Source: Thalassovita sp. (lineage in GTDB: Bacteria > Pseudomonadota > Alphaproteobacteria > Rhodobacterales > Rhodobacteraceae). Taken from it: a stretch of 64,000 nucleotides of DNA. Below the pieces are notes generated by a model. That model saw only the letters and a list, made by a program, of their open reading frames with translations, ran no database searches and was not told the origin of the DNA. Below are positions 24,807-33,722 of the stretch, in pieces; position 1 is the stretch's first letter; every line of letters begins with the position of its first letter. The position numbers were made by a program, and so were the translations under genes. The DNA is taken from NCBI GenBank assembly GCA_017792425.1, contig CP051233.1, positions 1,522,402-1,586,401 of the forward strand, in the 5' to 3' direction.

Positions 24807-24918
24807 TGCTGCAATGCGGCAATCGCAGGGCGGCCATGCCGAAAGTGCATTGGTAAAGTCAATCTTCCTGACCTAGTTTAATGTCAGGGACGGACATAAC
24901 CGATGAAGAGGTTTCGAC

Positions 24919-25146
24919 ATGGCTGCTCAGGCTACCGACATCACTACCGCCAACCCCTCTCTGCGTGATCGCATCGACATGGTTTTCGCCGCGATCGGGC
25001 GCGCGCTGTTCACCGTTGCAGAGGCGTCATCGCACGTCAAAGAGCTGAACGCGCTGAACGCCAAGACCGATGCCGAACTGGCGCGCATGGGGCTGACCCG
25101 CGAGGACATTCCGCGCTACGTGTTCCGTAATGCGCTGTACATCTGA
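24919..25146 (+). CDS. DUF1127 domain small protein
   Basis: 75 residues. The C-terminal half (ELNALNAKTDAELARMGLTREDIPRYVFR) is the DUF1127/YjiS-like module of an Arg-rich short helix followed by an ELxxLxDxxLxxIGLxRxDI-type motif. Members are small, often abundant and linked to stress, phosphate or RNA-related physiology in alphaproteobacteria; no role can be assigned here. GAAGAGG precedes the ATG. Upstream lies CCTGAC...GTCAGG (24867-24888), an inverted repeat with a 10-base centre. A strong terminator follows. Confidence 0.88.
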   Translation: MAAQATDITTANPSLRDRIDMVFAAIGRALFTVAEASSHVKELNALNAKTDAELARMGLTREDIPRYVFRNALYI

Positions 25147-25195
25147 TCTGGATACCCCGGTAAAGCGATCGCCCCCAAAGGTCGCTTCTGGTGAG

Positions 25196-25233
25196 AACCC
25201 GCGCCGTTCCAATCCGGCGCGGGTTTTCTGTTT
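25196..25233 (+). terminator. Rho-independent terminator after the DUF1127 gene
   Basis: AACCCGCGCC (25196-25205) pairs perfectly with GGCGCGGGTT (25216-25225) around a ten-base loop, followed by TTCTGTTTT. It separates the DUF1127 gene from the convergent pseudoprotease gene. Confidence 0.85.
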
Positions 25234-25244
25234 TCGTGACAGGG

Positions 25245-27002
25245 TTATTCCCAGCAGCTGACCAGAACGGTCATGCCGGTGGCCTTGCCGGTCAGATCCT
25301 CTGGCGGCAGGCTGCCGATTTCGCTGGTTTCGGCGGGTGTCACGCCCAGCCCGGTCAGCACGGCGCGGATCGCCGCGCCATCCAGCGCAAAGCTGACATC
25401 CTGCGGCAGTTGCCGGGCGCTGTCGGTGCGGGGCAGCAACATGCCCAGTACCTCTCCGCCGGTGTCGAATACCGGGCCGCCCGCATCGCCGGGCAGGGTG
25501 GCCAGCGCAAGGCGGTCCAGGGTTTCTTCGCCGTTCAGGCCACGCAGGTCGGCCAACGTGCCGAAGGTCAGGGTCGGCGCGTCCAGCATTCCGCCATAGG
25601 AAAACCCGGCCACCGAGATTTCGGATTGCAGGCGCGGGGTCGCTGTCTGGAAACGGGCAATGCTGGACGGTGCCAGCGCCTGCACGGGTTTCAGAACGGC
25701 GACACCAAGCGCGGCGTCAGTGCCCAGCACCGTAGCCTCGGTGTCGCTGTCCAGCGTGACGCGGATACAGCCAACCACGGCGTCGGCGGTGGTGACAACG
25801 GCGCCGGTCGCATCGACATAAAAGCCCGAACGGGTCAGTTTCGGCTGGCGGACTTCCAGCCCCGAGATCAGATCAACGCGCTGGTCCAGATCGCTGCCGG
25901 CAGCGTGGTCCAGAACGCTGGCCAGCCGGTCAAAGCTTTGTTGCATTTCTTCCAGCAGGCGGGCGCGGCGTTCTTCGTCCCCGGTGGGCCAGATCAGGGT
26001 AAACCCCTTGATGCGCCCGTCCTTGAGCGCTGCCTGGGTGTGCGAGATGAACCGCGGGTCTTTGCCCACCAGCATGAAGGAATCGCCGTCCAGCTTGCGC
26101 GGGCCGTCCAGCGGGACGATTTCCAGCGTTTGCATGATGTCATATAGACCATAGAGCGTGTTGCGGTCGCCTTCCTGAGAGATCAGAAGCACGCGCGCCT
26201 CGGGGATGGACCCGGTGGGCAGGAAATGCGCGAACGGGGCTTCGTAGCGGTCGAACTGGACTGCGCCCAGCGGCAGCTTCAGGCGGATACCCGCGCGGTC
26301 GTCGGTGACGGTCTGCAGATCCAGCCCGTTCAGGATGGCGTTGTATTGCGCCAGCAGGGCGGCGCGCTGGCCGGTGGTCAGGATGCCGGTGGGTTCGTAT
26401 CCGTTCGCGTCCTGCCAGGCGGCCATGGAGGCGCGGGTGCCGGGGCCGAAGGCGCCGTCGATGCCCGAGTTGTAGTAGCCCGCCCATTGCAACAGGCGCT
26501 GCAGGTCCATGCGTTCGTCGCGGGTCAGGGCAGCTTCGCTGCGGCGGGCCTCTGCCGGGGTTTCGTCGGGCAACTGGATCGCTGGTTGCGGCACGGGTTC
26601 GGGTTCCGGGGTGGGGTCGGGCTGCGTGGTGGCCTGCTGTTCGGCGGCAGCGGCGGGCTGCTGGTTCAGACCCGCACCGCCGACCGGCCAGAAGGTGCCG
26701 CTGTAGGTTTCCGTATAGGTGATGAAGCTGTCGTGGGGAATCCGTCCTTCGGCGCGCAGCACGCGCAGCACCTGTTCGGCGTCATCGCGCAGGTATGGCC
26801 CCAGCGCGATGGCGTACCAGCCGCCGCGCACCGTGAAACCGTTCACATCCTCTACCAGGGTTTCGTAATCGCGCGCCCGTTCCTGCGCCAGCGACAGGGT
26901 TGGGTGTGCCTCGATCTGGACCCAAACGGTTTCATTCTGCGCGAAAAGGCTGCGGGTGGCCAAAACCACGAAAATCAATGCGGCGGTCACTAGTCTGAAC
27001 AT
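25245..27002 (-). CDS. Secreted peptidoglycan-binding protein with inactive trypsin-like domain
   Basis: 585 residues from the ATG at 27002. A signal peptide (residues 1-21) is followed by a SPOR-like unit (VWVQIEAHPTLSLAQERARDY to about residue 98), a Pro/Gln/Glu linker (115-150) and a PG_binding_1-like domain (164-222, LLQWAGYYNSGIDGAFGPGTR). From about 388 to 552 comes a Deg-like trypsin fold. By alignment with the Deg motifs all three catalytic residues are lost: His is Asp407 (TTADAVV), Asp is Gly433 (GVAVLK) and Ser is Ala507 (GDAGGPV). It is therefore probably a periplasmic binding or scaffolding protein. Upstream in-frame codons to 27113 would hide the signal peptide. Confidence 0.85.
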   Translation of the reverse strand: MFRLVTAALIFVVLATRSLFAQNETVWVQIEAHPTLSLAQERARDYETLVEDVNGFTVRGGWYAIALGPYLRDDAEQVLRVLRAEGRIPHDSFITYTETYSGTFWPVGGAGLNQQPAAAAEQQATTQPDPTPEPEPVPQPAIQLPDETPAEARRSEAALTRDERMDLQRLLQWAGYYNSGIDGAFGPGTRASMAAWQDANGYEPTGILTTGQRAALLAQYNAILNGLDLQTVTDDRAGIRLKLPLGAVQFDRYEAPFAHFLPTGSIPEARVLLISQEGDRNTLYGLYDIMQTLEIVPLDGPRKLDGDSFMLVGKDPRFISHTQAALKDGRIKGFTLIWPTGDEERRARLLEEMQQSFDRLASVLDHAAGSDLDQRVDLISGLEVRQPKLTRSGFYVDATGAVVTTADAVVGCIRVTLDSDTEATVLGTDAALGVAVLKPVQALAPSSIARFQTATPRLQSEISVAGFSYGGMLDAPTLTFGTLADLRGLNGEETLDRLALATLPGDAGGPVFDTGGEVLGMLLPRTDSARQLPQDVSFALDGAAIRAVLTGLGVTPAETSEIGSLPPEDLTGKATGMTVLVSCWE

Positions 27003-27180
27003 GATTGGAAATCGTCCTTGCCTGTCCTGTTGTCGGTTCTTGGCTAAGGGTTTTATCAAATGGGGCGCGTCATGCACCCAAATAATGCGGGTTCGCACAA
27101 TTGACCCCGACACGCCGGGGCCGTAGGTAGGGCGAGGAATTTTTCTGAGACCGGGTATTGCGCCGGCAAGGGCAGGAACG

Positions 27181-28113
27181 ATGGCAGAAACGACCGCGAA
27201 ACCGCGCAGCTTTCAGGAAATCATCCTGAGGCTTCAGAACTATTGGGCCCAGAAGGGCTGCGCCGTGATGCAGCCCTATGACATGGAAGTGGGGGCGGGT
27301 ACCTTCCACCCGGCCACGACCTTGCGCAGCCTTGGATCGCGTCCGTGGGCGGCAGCCTATGTACAGCCGTCGCGCCGCCCGACCGATGGTCGTTATGGTG
27401 AAAACCCGAACCGTTTGCAGCACTACTACCAGTACCAGGTGCTGATCAAACCGTCGCCGCCGGACCTGCAAGACCTGTACCTGGGCTCGTTGCAGGCGAT
27501 TGGCATCGACATGGACCTGCATGACATCCGTTTCGTCGAGGACGATTGGGAATCCCCGACCCTGGGGGCCTGGGGACTGGGCTGGGAAGTCTGGTGCGAC
27601 GGCATGGAAGTGTCGCAGTTCACCTATTTCCAGCAGGTCGGCGGGCATGATTGTCACCCGGTTTCGGGCGAACTGACCTATGGTCTGGAACGTCTGGCGA
27701 TGTACGTGCTGGGTGTGGATCACGTGATGGACATGCCGTTCAACGCGCCCGATGCGCCGATTGCGCTGACCTATGGCGACGTGTTCCGCCAGACAGAGCA
27801 GGAATACAGCCGCTGGAACTTTGACGTGGCCAACACCGCGATGCTGCTGACCCATTTCGAAGAGGCCGAGGCCGAGTGCGAGGCGATCCTGGCGCAGGAC
27901 CATGTGGACCCCAAGACCGGCGCGCGCATCATCATGGCCCACCCGGCCTATGACCAGTGCATCAAGGCGTCCCACCTGTTCAACCTGCTGGACGCGCGGG
28001 GCGTGATCTCGGTCACCGAACGGCAGGCCTATATCGGCCGGGTGCGTGCATTGGCCAAGAAATGCGCCGACGCCTTCGTGTTGACAGAGGCCGGGGGATA
28101 CGCGGCCCAATGA
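27181..28113 (+). CDS. glyQ: Glycyl-tRNA synthetase alpha subunit
   Basis: Catalytic subunit of the bacterial alpha2-beta2 glycyl-tRNA synthetase. The 310-residue protein has the typical opening SFQEIILRLQNYWAQKGCAVMQPYDMEVGAGTFHPAT (quoted in parts: FQEIILRLQNYW and GAGTFHPATTLR), the RRPTDGRYGENPNRLQHYYQ-type class II motif and SQFTYFQQVGG. AGGAACG precedes the ATG. The stop overlaps the next start (ATGA), and glyS follows that gene, so alpha and beta subunits are in one operon with a small gene between. Confidence 0.97.
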   Translation: MAETTAKPRSFQEIILRLQNYWAQKGCAVMQPYDMEVGAGTFHPATTLRSLGSRPWAAAYVQPSRRPTDGRYGENPNRLQHYYQYQVLIKPSPPDLQDLYLGSLQAIGIDMDLHDIRFVEDDWESPTLGAWGLGWEVWCDGMEVSQFTYFQQVGGHDCHPVSGELTYGLERLAMYVLGVDHVMDMPFNAPDAPIALTYGDVFRQTEQEYSRWNFDVANTAMLLTHFEEAEAECEAILAQDHVDPKTGARIIMAHPAYDQCIKASHLFNLLDARGVISVTERQAYIGRVRALAKKCADAFVLTEAGGYAAQ

Positions 28114-28637
28114 TCGGGAAAATACTGGCGGGGTTGATTGTGATCACGGCTTTGGTCGCCGGCGTGGCGATGTACTACTTGCAGGTTTACGCCTACTATG
28201 ACGAGGTCGCGGCCACTGGGGCTGACGATGTGATGATCACGTCGCTGGTGACCGGCCAGCCCGAGGGCATTGTCTATGACAACTTCCGGGCCATCGATTC
28301 CGACAGTTCCCCGATCCGCTACCGCGCCTGTTTCACCACCGGCCACAGCCAGGCCATGCTGACCGAAACCTTTCAGCCCTATACCAAGGCTGAACCACTG
28401 GTCGCGCCCGGCTGGTTCGACTGTTTCGACGCCAAGGAACTGGGCGCCGCGCTGGAAAGCGGGTCGGCGCTGGCCTTTCTTGGACAGGAAAATTACCGCT
28501 ATGGCATTGATCGTATCGTCGCCGTGATGGACGACGGGCGCGGCTATGTCTGGCACCAGATCAACCATTGCGGCGAGGTCGTGTTCAACGGCGAACCCGT
28601 CCCCGCAGATTGCCCAACCCCGCCGAAAGGCCACTGA
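28110..28637 (+). CDS. Small membrane-anchored protein between glyQ and glyS (DUF6446-like)
   Basis: 175 residues starting with a single membrane segment (ILAGLIVITALVAGVAMYYLQVYAYY), with the rest probably periplasmic. The body contains IVYDNFRAIDSDSSPIRYRACF, two further cysteines (WFDCFDAKEL, NHCGEVVF) and ends DCPTPPKGH. I recall this type of protein at this position in Rhodobacteraceae (DUF6446), but no activity is known. The start overlaps the glyQ stop and the stop lies one base before glyS, so the three genes are surely cotranscribed. No feature links it to tRNA charging. Confidence 0.8.
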   Translation: MIGKILAGLIVITALVAGVAMYYLQVYAYYDEVAATGADDVMITSLVTGQPEGIVYDNFRAIDSDSSPIRYRACFTTGHSQAMLTETFQPYTKAEPLVAPGWFDCFDAKELGAALESGSALAFLGQENYRYGIDRIVAVMDDGRGYVWHQINHCGEVVFNGEPVPADCPTPPKGH

Positions 28638-28638
28638 C

Positions 28639-30864
28639 ATGCCCGATTTGCTGATCGAACTTTTCTCTGAGGAAATTCCGGCCCGGATGCAGGCCAAGGC
28701 CGCCGAGGACTTGAAAAAGCGCGTGACCGACGGGCTGGTCGAGGCGGGGCTGACCTATTCCGGTGCCGCTGCGTTTTCGACGCCACGCCGCCTGGCGCTG
28801 ACGGTGCAGGGGCTGCTGGACCGTTCGCCCACACTGCGCGAGGAACGCAAGGGCCCGCGCGTCGATGCGCCCGAACAGGCGATCGAGGGCTTCTTGCGCG
28901 GTGCGGGCCTGACCCGCGACCAGCTGGAAGAGCGTGATGACAAGAAAGGCCGCGTGTTCTTTGCCGTGGTGGAAAAGCCGGGCCGTCCGGCGGCGGAAAT
29001 CGTGGCCGAGGTGCTGGAGGCGACGATCCGCAACTTTCCCTGGCCCAAGTCCATGCGCTGGGGCGCAGGCGCGCTGCGCTGGGTGCGGCCGCTGCATTCC
29101 ATCCTGTGCATCCTGACCGATGAGGCCGGGGCCGAGGTCGTGCAGATGGACGTGGAGGGGATCAAGGCGGGCAACACGACGCAGGGCCACCGGTTCATGG
29201 CGTCAGGCCGTTTCGCGGTGCATGGGTTTGACGATTACGTTGCCAAGCTCAAGCGTGACCACGTGATCCTGTCGGCTGAAGAACGGGCCGAAGCGATCTG
29301 GCACGACGCTAGCAACATGGCCTTTGCCGCCGGGCTGGAGGTGGTCGAGGATCGCGGGTTGCTGGCCGAGGTGGCCGGGCTGGTGGAATGGCCGGTCGTC
29401 CTGATGGGCGAAATCGGCGCCGATTTCCTGGGCCTGCCGCCCGAGGTTCTGCAAACCTCGATGAAGGAACACCAAAAGTTTTTCAGCGTGAAAAACCCCA
29501 AGACCGGGCGGATCGAACGGTTCATCACTGTCGCCAATCGCGCAACCACGGATCACGGCGCGACCATTCTGGCGGGCAACCAGAAGGTGCTGTCGGCCCG
29601 TCTGTCGGATGCGAAATTCTTTTGGGAGAATGACCTGCGCGTGGCGAAAAAGGGCATGTCGGAATGGACTGATCGGCTGTCCAACGTGACCTTCCACAAC
29701 AAGCTGGGCACACAGGCCGCGCGGATTGGCCGGATCGCGGCGCTGGCGCGGGAAATCGCGCCGGTTCTGGGGGTGGAGCCGGACCTGGCGCAGCAGGCGG
29801 CAGAGGTGGCCAAGGCAGACCTGAGTTCAGAAATGGTGTACGAGTTCCCGGAATTGCAGGGGCTGATGGGCCGATACTACGCCGAGGCTGCGGGCCTGCC
29901 GCAAGAGGTGGCGAATGCCTGTCAGCAACACTATGCCCCGTTGGGTCCGTCGGACGAGGTGCCTTCGGAACCGGTGTCGTCCATCGTGGCGCTGGCGGAC
30001 AAACTGGACACGCTGACCGGGTTCTGGGCGATTGATGAAAAGCCCACCGGCTCGAAAGACCCGTTTGCCCTGCGCCGTGCGGCGTTGGGGGTTATCAGGA
30101 TCGTGTTGGCGTCGGACATGCGGGTGAACTTGGACCGGTTCATCGACAGCCAGTTGCTGAAACACCAGATCAAGCAGGCCGATGCGAACGGCGACGATCT
30201 GGACGCCCTGAACGATCTGGTGGACGCCATCGCGGACCACGGAGTTTTCGGGGCCGCGCTGGAAGCGGTGGTGTCCAAGCTGGCCCCGGAACAGCGTGCC
30301 GCCGTCGAAGAGGTGGCATCGCCGGTGCGCGACACCAGCGCCGACCTGCTGGCGTTCTTCCATGACCGGCTGAAGGTTTACCTGCGCGATCAGGGCCTGC
30401 GTCACGATGTGATCGACGCCTGCCTGAGCATGCCGGGTAACGACGATCTGACGCTGTTGGTGAAGCGCGCCCGAGCGTTGGGGGATGTGCTGGGCACCGA
30501 TGACGGGGAAAACCTGTTGCAGGGCTTCAAGCGCGCCAACAACATCCTGACCCAGGCCGAGGCCAAGGACGGCGTGGAGTATTCCTTTGGCGCGGATGTC
30601 AAATTCGCCGAAACCACCGAGGAAAAGGCCCTGTTCGCCGCGCTGGACGCGGCTGAGGCGCAGATCGCCTCTGCCATGCAGGCCGAGCACTTCGAGGCCG
30701 CCATGAGCGCGATGGCCGCGCTGCGCGGGCCGATTGATGCCTTCTTTGGGGCAGTGCAGGTGAACTCGGGCAACGAAGTCGTTCGGCGCAACCGGCTGAA
30801 TCTGCTGTCGCGCATCCGCACGATCTGCCTGTCGGTGGCCGACCTCACCCGTATCGAGGGGTGA
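28639..30864 (+). CDS. glyS: Glycyl-tRNA synthetase beta subunit
   Basis: tRNA-binding beta subunit of glycyl-tRNA synthetase, 741 residues. It begins MPDLLIELFSEEIPARMQAKAAEDL, the conserved GlyS opening, and contains MRWGAGALRWVRPLHSILC, LPPEVLQTSMKEHQKFF and LADKLDTLTGFWAIDEKPTGSKDPFALRR in the expected order. The C-terminal DALR-like anticodon-binding part is present. The start at 28639 follows AAAGG. An in-frame ATG at 28546 lies inside the preceding gene and is rejected. Confidence 0.97.
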   Translation: MPDLLIELFSEEIPARMQAKAAEDLKKRVTDGLVEAGLTYSGAAAFSTPRRLALTVQGLLDRSPTLREERKGPRVDAPEQAIEGFLRGAGLTRDQLEERDDKKGRVFFAVVEKPGRPAAEIVAEVLEATIRNFPWPKSMRWGAGALRWVRPLHSILCILTDEAGAEVVQMDVEGIKAGNTTQGHRFMASGRFAVHGFDDYVAKLKRDHVILSAEERAEAIWHDASNMAFAAGLEVVEDRGLLAEVAGLVEWPVVLMGEIGADFLGLPPEVLQTSMKEHQKFFSVKNPKTGRIERFITVANRATTDHGATILAGNQKVLSARLSDAKFFWENDLRVAKKGMSEWTDRLSNVTFHNKLGTQAARIGRIAALAREIAPVLGVEPDLAQQAAEVAKADLSSEMVYEFPELQGLMGRYYAEAAGLPQEVANACQQHYAPLGPSDEVPSEPVSSIVALADKLDTLTGFWAIDEKPTGSKDPFALRRAALGVIRIVLASDMRVNLDRFIDSQLLKHQIKQADANGDDLDALNDLVDAIADHGVFGAALEAVVSKLAPEQRAAVEEVASPVRDTSADLLAFFHDRLKVYLRDQGLRHDVIDACLSMPGNDDLTLLVKRARALGDVLGTDDGENLLQGFKRANNILTQAEAKDGVEYSFGADVKFAETTEEKALFAALDAAEAQIASAMQAEHFEAAMSAMAALRGPIDAFFGAVQVNSGNEVVRRNRLNLLSRIRTICLSVADLTRIEG

Positions 30865-30996
30865 TCCGGGCAGCGTATCCCGCCACGTCCAAGGCTTTTT
30901 TGGCAAAAGCTTAACCCGTGCCGGGATTTTTCCCGGCGCGGGCTTGCCTTGTGTCCGGTGCGGCGTATTCTGCGGCCATTCACGAAAGGTGCCGCA

Positions 30997-33546
30997 GTGC
31001 AGCAGAACGATCCCGACTTCACCCTGATCACCCAGTCCGCGCCGGTGGCCGTGTCCACACATGGCGGGCGGGCGAAATGCCTGCAGCGACTTGTCCGTTT
31101 GGACCTGCCGGTGCCCAAGACTGTCGCGCTGAGCTTTGACGCGGTGCATCGGATCGCCGGGGGCGAGGTGCCTGACATGGCGTCGCTGCTGGAACCGTTC
31201 GGGGATACTGCCCTGCTGTGCGTACGCCCGTCGTCCGAAGACCCGGATTGGGGCGGGCCGGGGGCGGTGTTGAACATCGGCATGAATGACGCCCTGTATG
31301 TCGAGCTGTGCGACCAGTTGGGCCGGGACGCCGCCGGCGCGATGTATCTGCGATTTGTTCAATCCTATGCCATTCACGTGGCCCGGTTGGACCCCGACAT
31401 GTTCGAGGACGTGGCGCTGGATGGGCACGAGGGCCTGTCAGAGGCGTTGCGCGCCTATGAAGAGGAAACCGACGAAGTATTCCCGCAGGATCCGGCAGAG
31501 CAATTGCTGGAGGTGCTGCGATCCATGGCGCGCGCCTGGGAAGGCACAACGGCGCGGCTGCTGCGGCAGGCCAAGGGGGCGCCGGCGGATGCCGGGCTGG
31601 GGCTGGTGGTGCAAGAAATGGCGCTGGGAATGGGGCGCGGCGAAAGCGGGTCGGGGGTGATCCAGCTGGTCAACTCGAAAACCGGTGAGCCGCAGATCAC
31701 CGGGCGCTACCTGTCGCAATCGCAGGGGCGTGATGCGCTGTCCCCCGGGGCAGGGGCGCTGTTCCTGGAACGCGATCCGCGCGGGCCGTCGCTGCAGGAA
31801 CTGGAACCGCAGGCTTTCGATGATCTGATTCGCCACACGCGCCTGATGCGTACCCGTCTGCGCGAAGAGATGCAGGCAGAATTCACCATTGAAAATGGGC
31901 AGGTGCACCTGCTGGACGGGGTGCGCGTTGCCCGCAGCGCCCGCGCCGCCGTGCGGATTGCGGTCAGCCTGGCCGATGATGGAATTATCCCGAAGGAAGA
32001 GGCGCTGCTGCGGATCGAACCGCGCGCCATCAACGAACTGCTGCACCGCCAGGTTGATCCAGAGGCCCGCCGGGACCGACTGGCGCGCGGGATCGCGGCC
32101 AGCCCGGGCGCGGCTTCGGGCCGGATCGTGTTCTCGGCGGCCGAGGCGCAGGCCAGCGCCGCGCGCGGTGAAAACTGCGTGCTGGTACGGCGTGAAACCT
32201 CGTCCGAGGACGTGCGCGGGATGCACGCGGCCGTTGCGGTGCTGACCGAACGGGGCGGCATGACCAGCCATGCCGCGGTGATCGGGCGCGGTATGGGGCT
32301 GCCTTGTGTGGTCGGCGCGTCCAGCCTGGGGTTCCATTCGCGCCGCAAGGTGCTGGTGGCCCCGGACGGGCGTGAATTCCACGAAGGCGACATCATCACC
32401 ATCGACGGCACCAACGGCGAGGTTCTGGCCGGTGAACCGGCCATGCTGGAGGCGACGCAGGACGACACCTTCCTGACGCTGATGACCTGGGCGGACGAGG
32501 TGCGCGACATCGGGGTGCGGGCCAATGCCGACACCCCGGCCGATGCGACCACCGCGCGGAATTTCGGCGCGCAGGGGATCGGGTTGTGCCGGACCGAGCA
32601 CATGTTCTTTGAAGCAGACCGGCTGACCGTGATGCGCGAGATGATCTTTGCGGATGACACCAATGATCGACGTGCCGCGCTGGACCGGCTGCTGCCGATG
32701 CAACGCGCCGATTTTACCGAACTGTTCCGCATCATGCAGGGCCAACCGGTCTGCATTCGCCTGTTCGATCCGCCGCTGCATGAATTCCTGCCTACAGACC
32801 GCGCCGGGCATCGGGAATTGGCCGAGGCGCTGGACCTGCCGCTGTCGGACGTGACCCGCCGGGTAGAGGCGCTGAGTGAATACAACCCGATGTTGGGGAT
32901 GCGCGGGGTGCGCCTGGGTATCACCGTGCCCGAAATTTATGAAATGCAGGCCCGTGCGATTTTCGAGGCGACGATCGAGGCCAGCCGCGAAGGCGACCCC
33001 GTGGTGCCGGAAATCATGATCCCGCTGGTTTCAGCCAAGCGAGAGGTGGAACTGGTCAAGACCCGCATCGACGCTGTCGCCGTGGCGGTGCGGAATGAAA
33101 AGGGTGTGAATTTCGCCTATCGGCTGGGCGTGATGGTGGAAACGCCACGCGCGGCGCTGCGGGCCGGGGAAATCGCACCGCAATGCGCCTTTCTGTCCTT
33201 CGGGACCAATGATCTGACACAGATGACCTATGGCCTGTCGCGCGACGATGCGGGGCGGTTCATGTCCGCCTATGTGCAGCAGGGCGTTTTCCCCGAGGAT
33301 CCGTTCCACGTGCTGGACACCGACGGGGTGGGCGAGTTGCTGAGCATCGGCGCTGCGCGCGGGCGTGAGGTGCAGCCGGGCTTGACCTTGTCGATCTGCG
33401 GTGAACATGGCGGCAACCCCGAATCAATCGCCTTTTGCAGGGCCGCCGGGTTCAGTTATGTTTCCTGCTCGCCCTTCCGGGTGCCGGTGGCGCGACTGGC
33501 GGCGGCGCAGCTTGCAGTCCGGGAAATCACACAGGGATGTCGATAG
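30997..33546 (+). CDS. PEP-utilising enzyme, pyruvate phosphate dikinase-like
   Basis: 849 residues from the GTG at 30997, preceded by GAAAGG. The phosphohistidine domain carries the catalytic His in ERGGMTSHAAVIGRG (near residue 424). The C-terminal TIM barrel has GLCRTEHMFF, FGTNDLTQMTYGLSRDDA and the catalytic Cys in CGEHGGNPES (near 801). The N-terminal nucleotide-binding part is more divergent: GGRAKCLQRLVRLDLPVPKTVALS replaces GGKGANL-like sequence and LLCVRPSSEDPDW replaces the VRSGA loop. It may interconvert pyruvate and PEP like PpdK, or be a specialised relative. It follows glyS by 132 bases, an arrangement I recall from related genomes. Confidence 0.85.
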   Translation: MQQNDPDFTLITQSAPVAVSTHGGRAKCLQRLVRLDLPVPKTVALSFDAVHRIAGGEVPDMASLLEPFGDTALLCVRPSSEDPDWGGPGAVLNIGMNDALYVELCDQLGRDAAGAMYLRFVQSYAIHVARLDPDMFEDVALDGHEGLSEALRAYEEETDEVFPQDPAEQLLEVLRSMARAWEGTTARLLRQAKGAPADAGLGLVVQEMALGMGRGESGSGVIQLVNSKTGEPQITGRYLSQSQGRDALSPGAGALFLERDPRGPSLQELEPQAFDDLIRHTRLMRTRLREEMQAEFTIENGQVHLLDGVRVARSARAAVRIAVSLADDGIIPKEEALLRIEPRAINELLHRQVDPEARRDRLARGIAASPGAASGRIVFSAAEAQASAARGENCVLVRRETSSEDVRGMHAAVAVLTERGGMTSHAAVIGRGMGLPCVVGASSLGFHSRRKVLVAPDGREFHEGDIITIDGTNGEVLAGEPAMLEATQDDTFLTLMTWADEVRDIGVRANADTPADATTARNFGAQGIGLCRTEHMFFEADRLTVMREMIFADDTNDRRAALDRLLPMQRADFTELFRIMQGQPVCIRLFDPPLHEFLPTDRAGHRELAEALDLPLSDVTRRVEALSEYNPMLGMRGVRLGITVPEIYEMQARAIFEATIEASREGDPVVPEIMIPLVSAKREVELVKTRIDAVAVAVRNEKGVNFAYRLGVMVETPRAALRAGEIAPQCAFLSFGTNDLTQMTYGLSRDDAGRFMSAYVQQGVFPEDPFHVLDTDGVGELLSIGAARGREVQPGLTLSICGEHGGNPESIAFCRAAGFSYVSCSPFRVPVARLAAAQLAVREITQGCR

Positions 33547-33557
33547 CTAACCATTTG

Positions 33558-33573
33558 TAAAATAAATATTTTA
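33558..33573. promoter_or_regulatory. AT-only palindrome upstream of the cell-wall hydrolase
   Basis: TAAAATA-AA-TATTTTA is a perfect inverted repeat of A and T only in an otherwise GC-rich sequence. It lies 150 bases before the SleB-type start. A second hairpin, TTCGCTGC-gat-GCAGCGAA (33618-33636), follows. The first could be an operator or part of an AT-rich promoter; no regulator can be named. Confidence 0.45.
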
Positions 33574-33722
33574 TAGGTTACCGTCGCGTTGCTGGGCAAA
33601 AAGGCGCGCAGCCCGGATTCGCTGCGATGCAGCGAAAGCTGGACGAAAAGGTGCTTTTTCGATATGTCCCGCCGTCGGTGGGGGACGTTTTCGGGCGTCT
33701 CCTTGGCACGGAGACTGGAAAA

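Noticed and set aside
29827..31428. Open frame of 533 codons opposite glyS and the PPDK-like gene
   Set aside because: Spans two known genes and shows no recognisable protein family.
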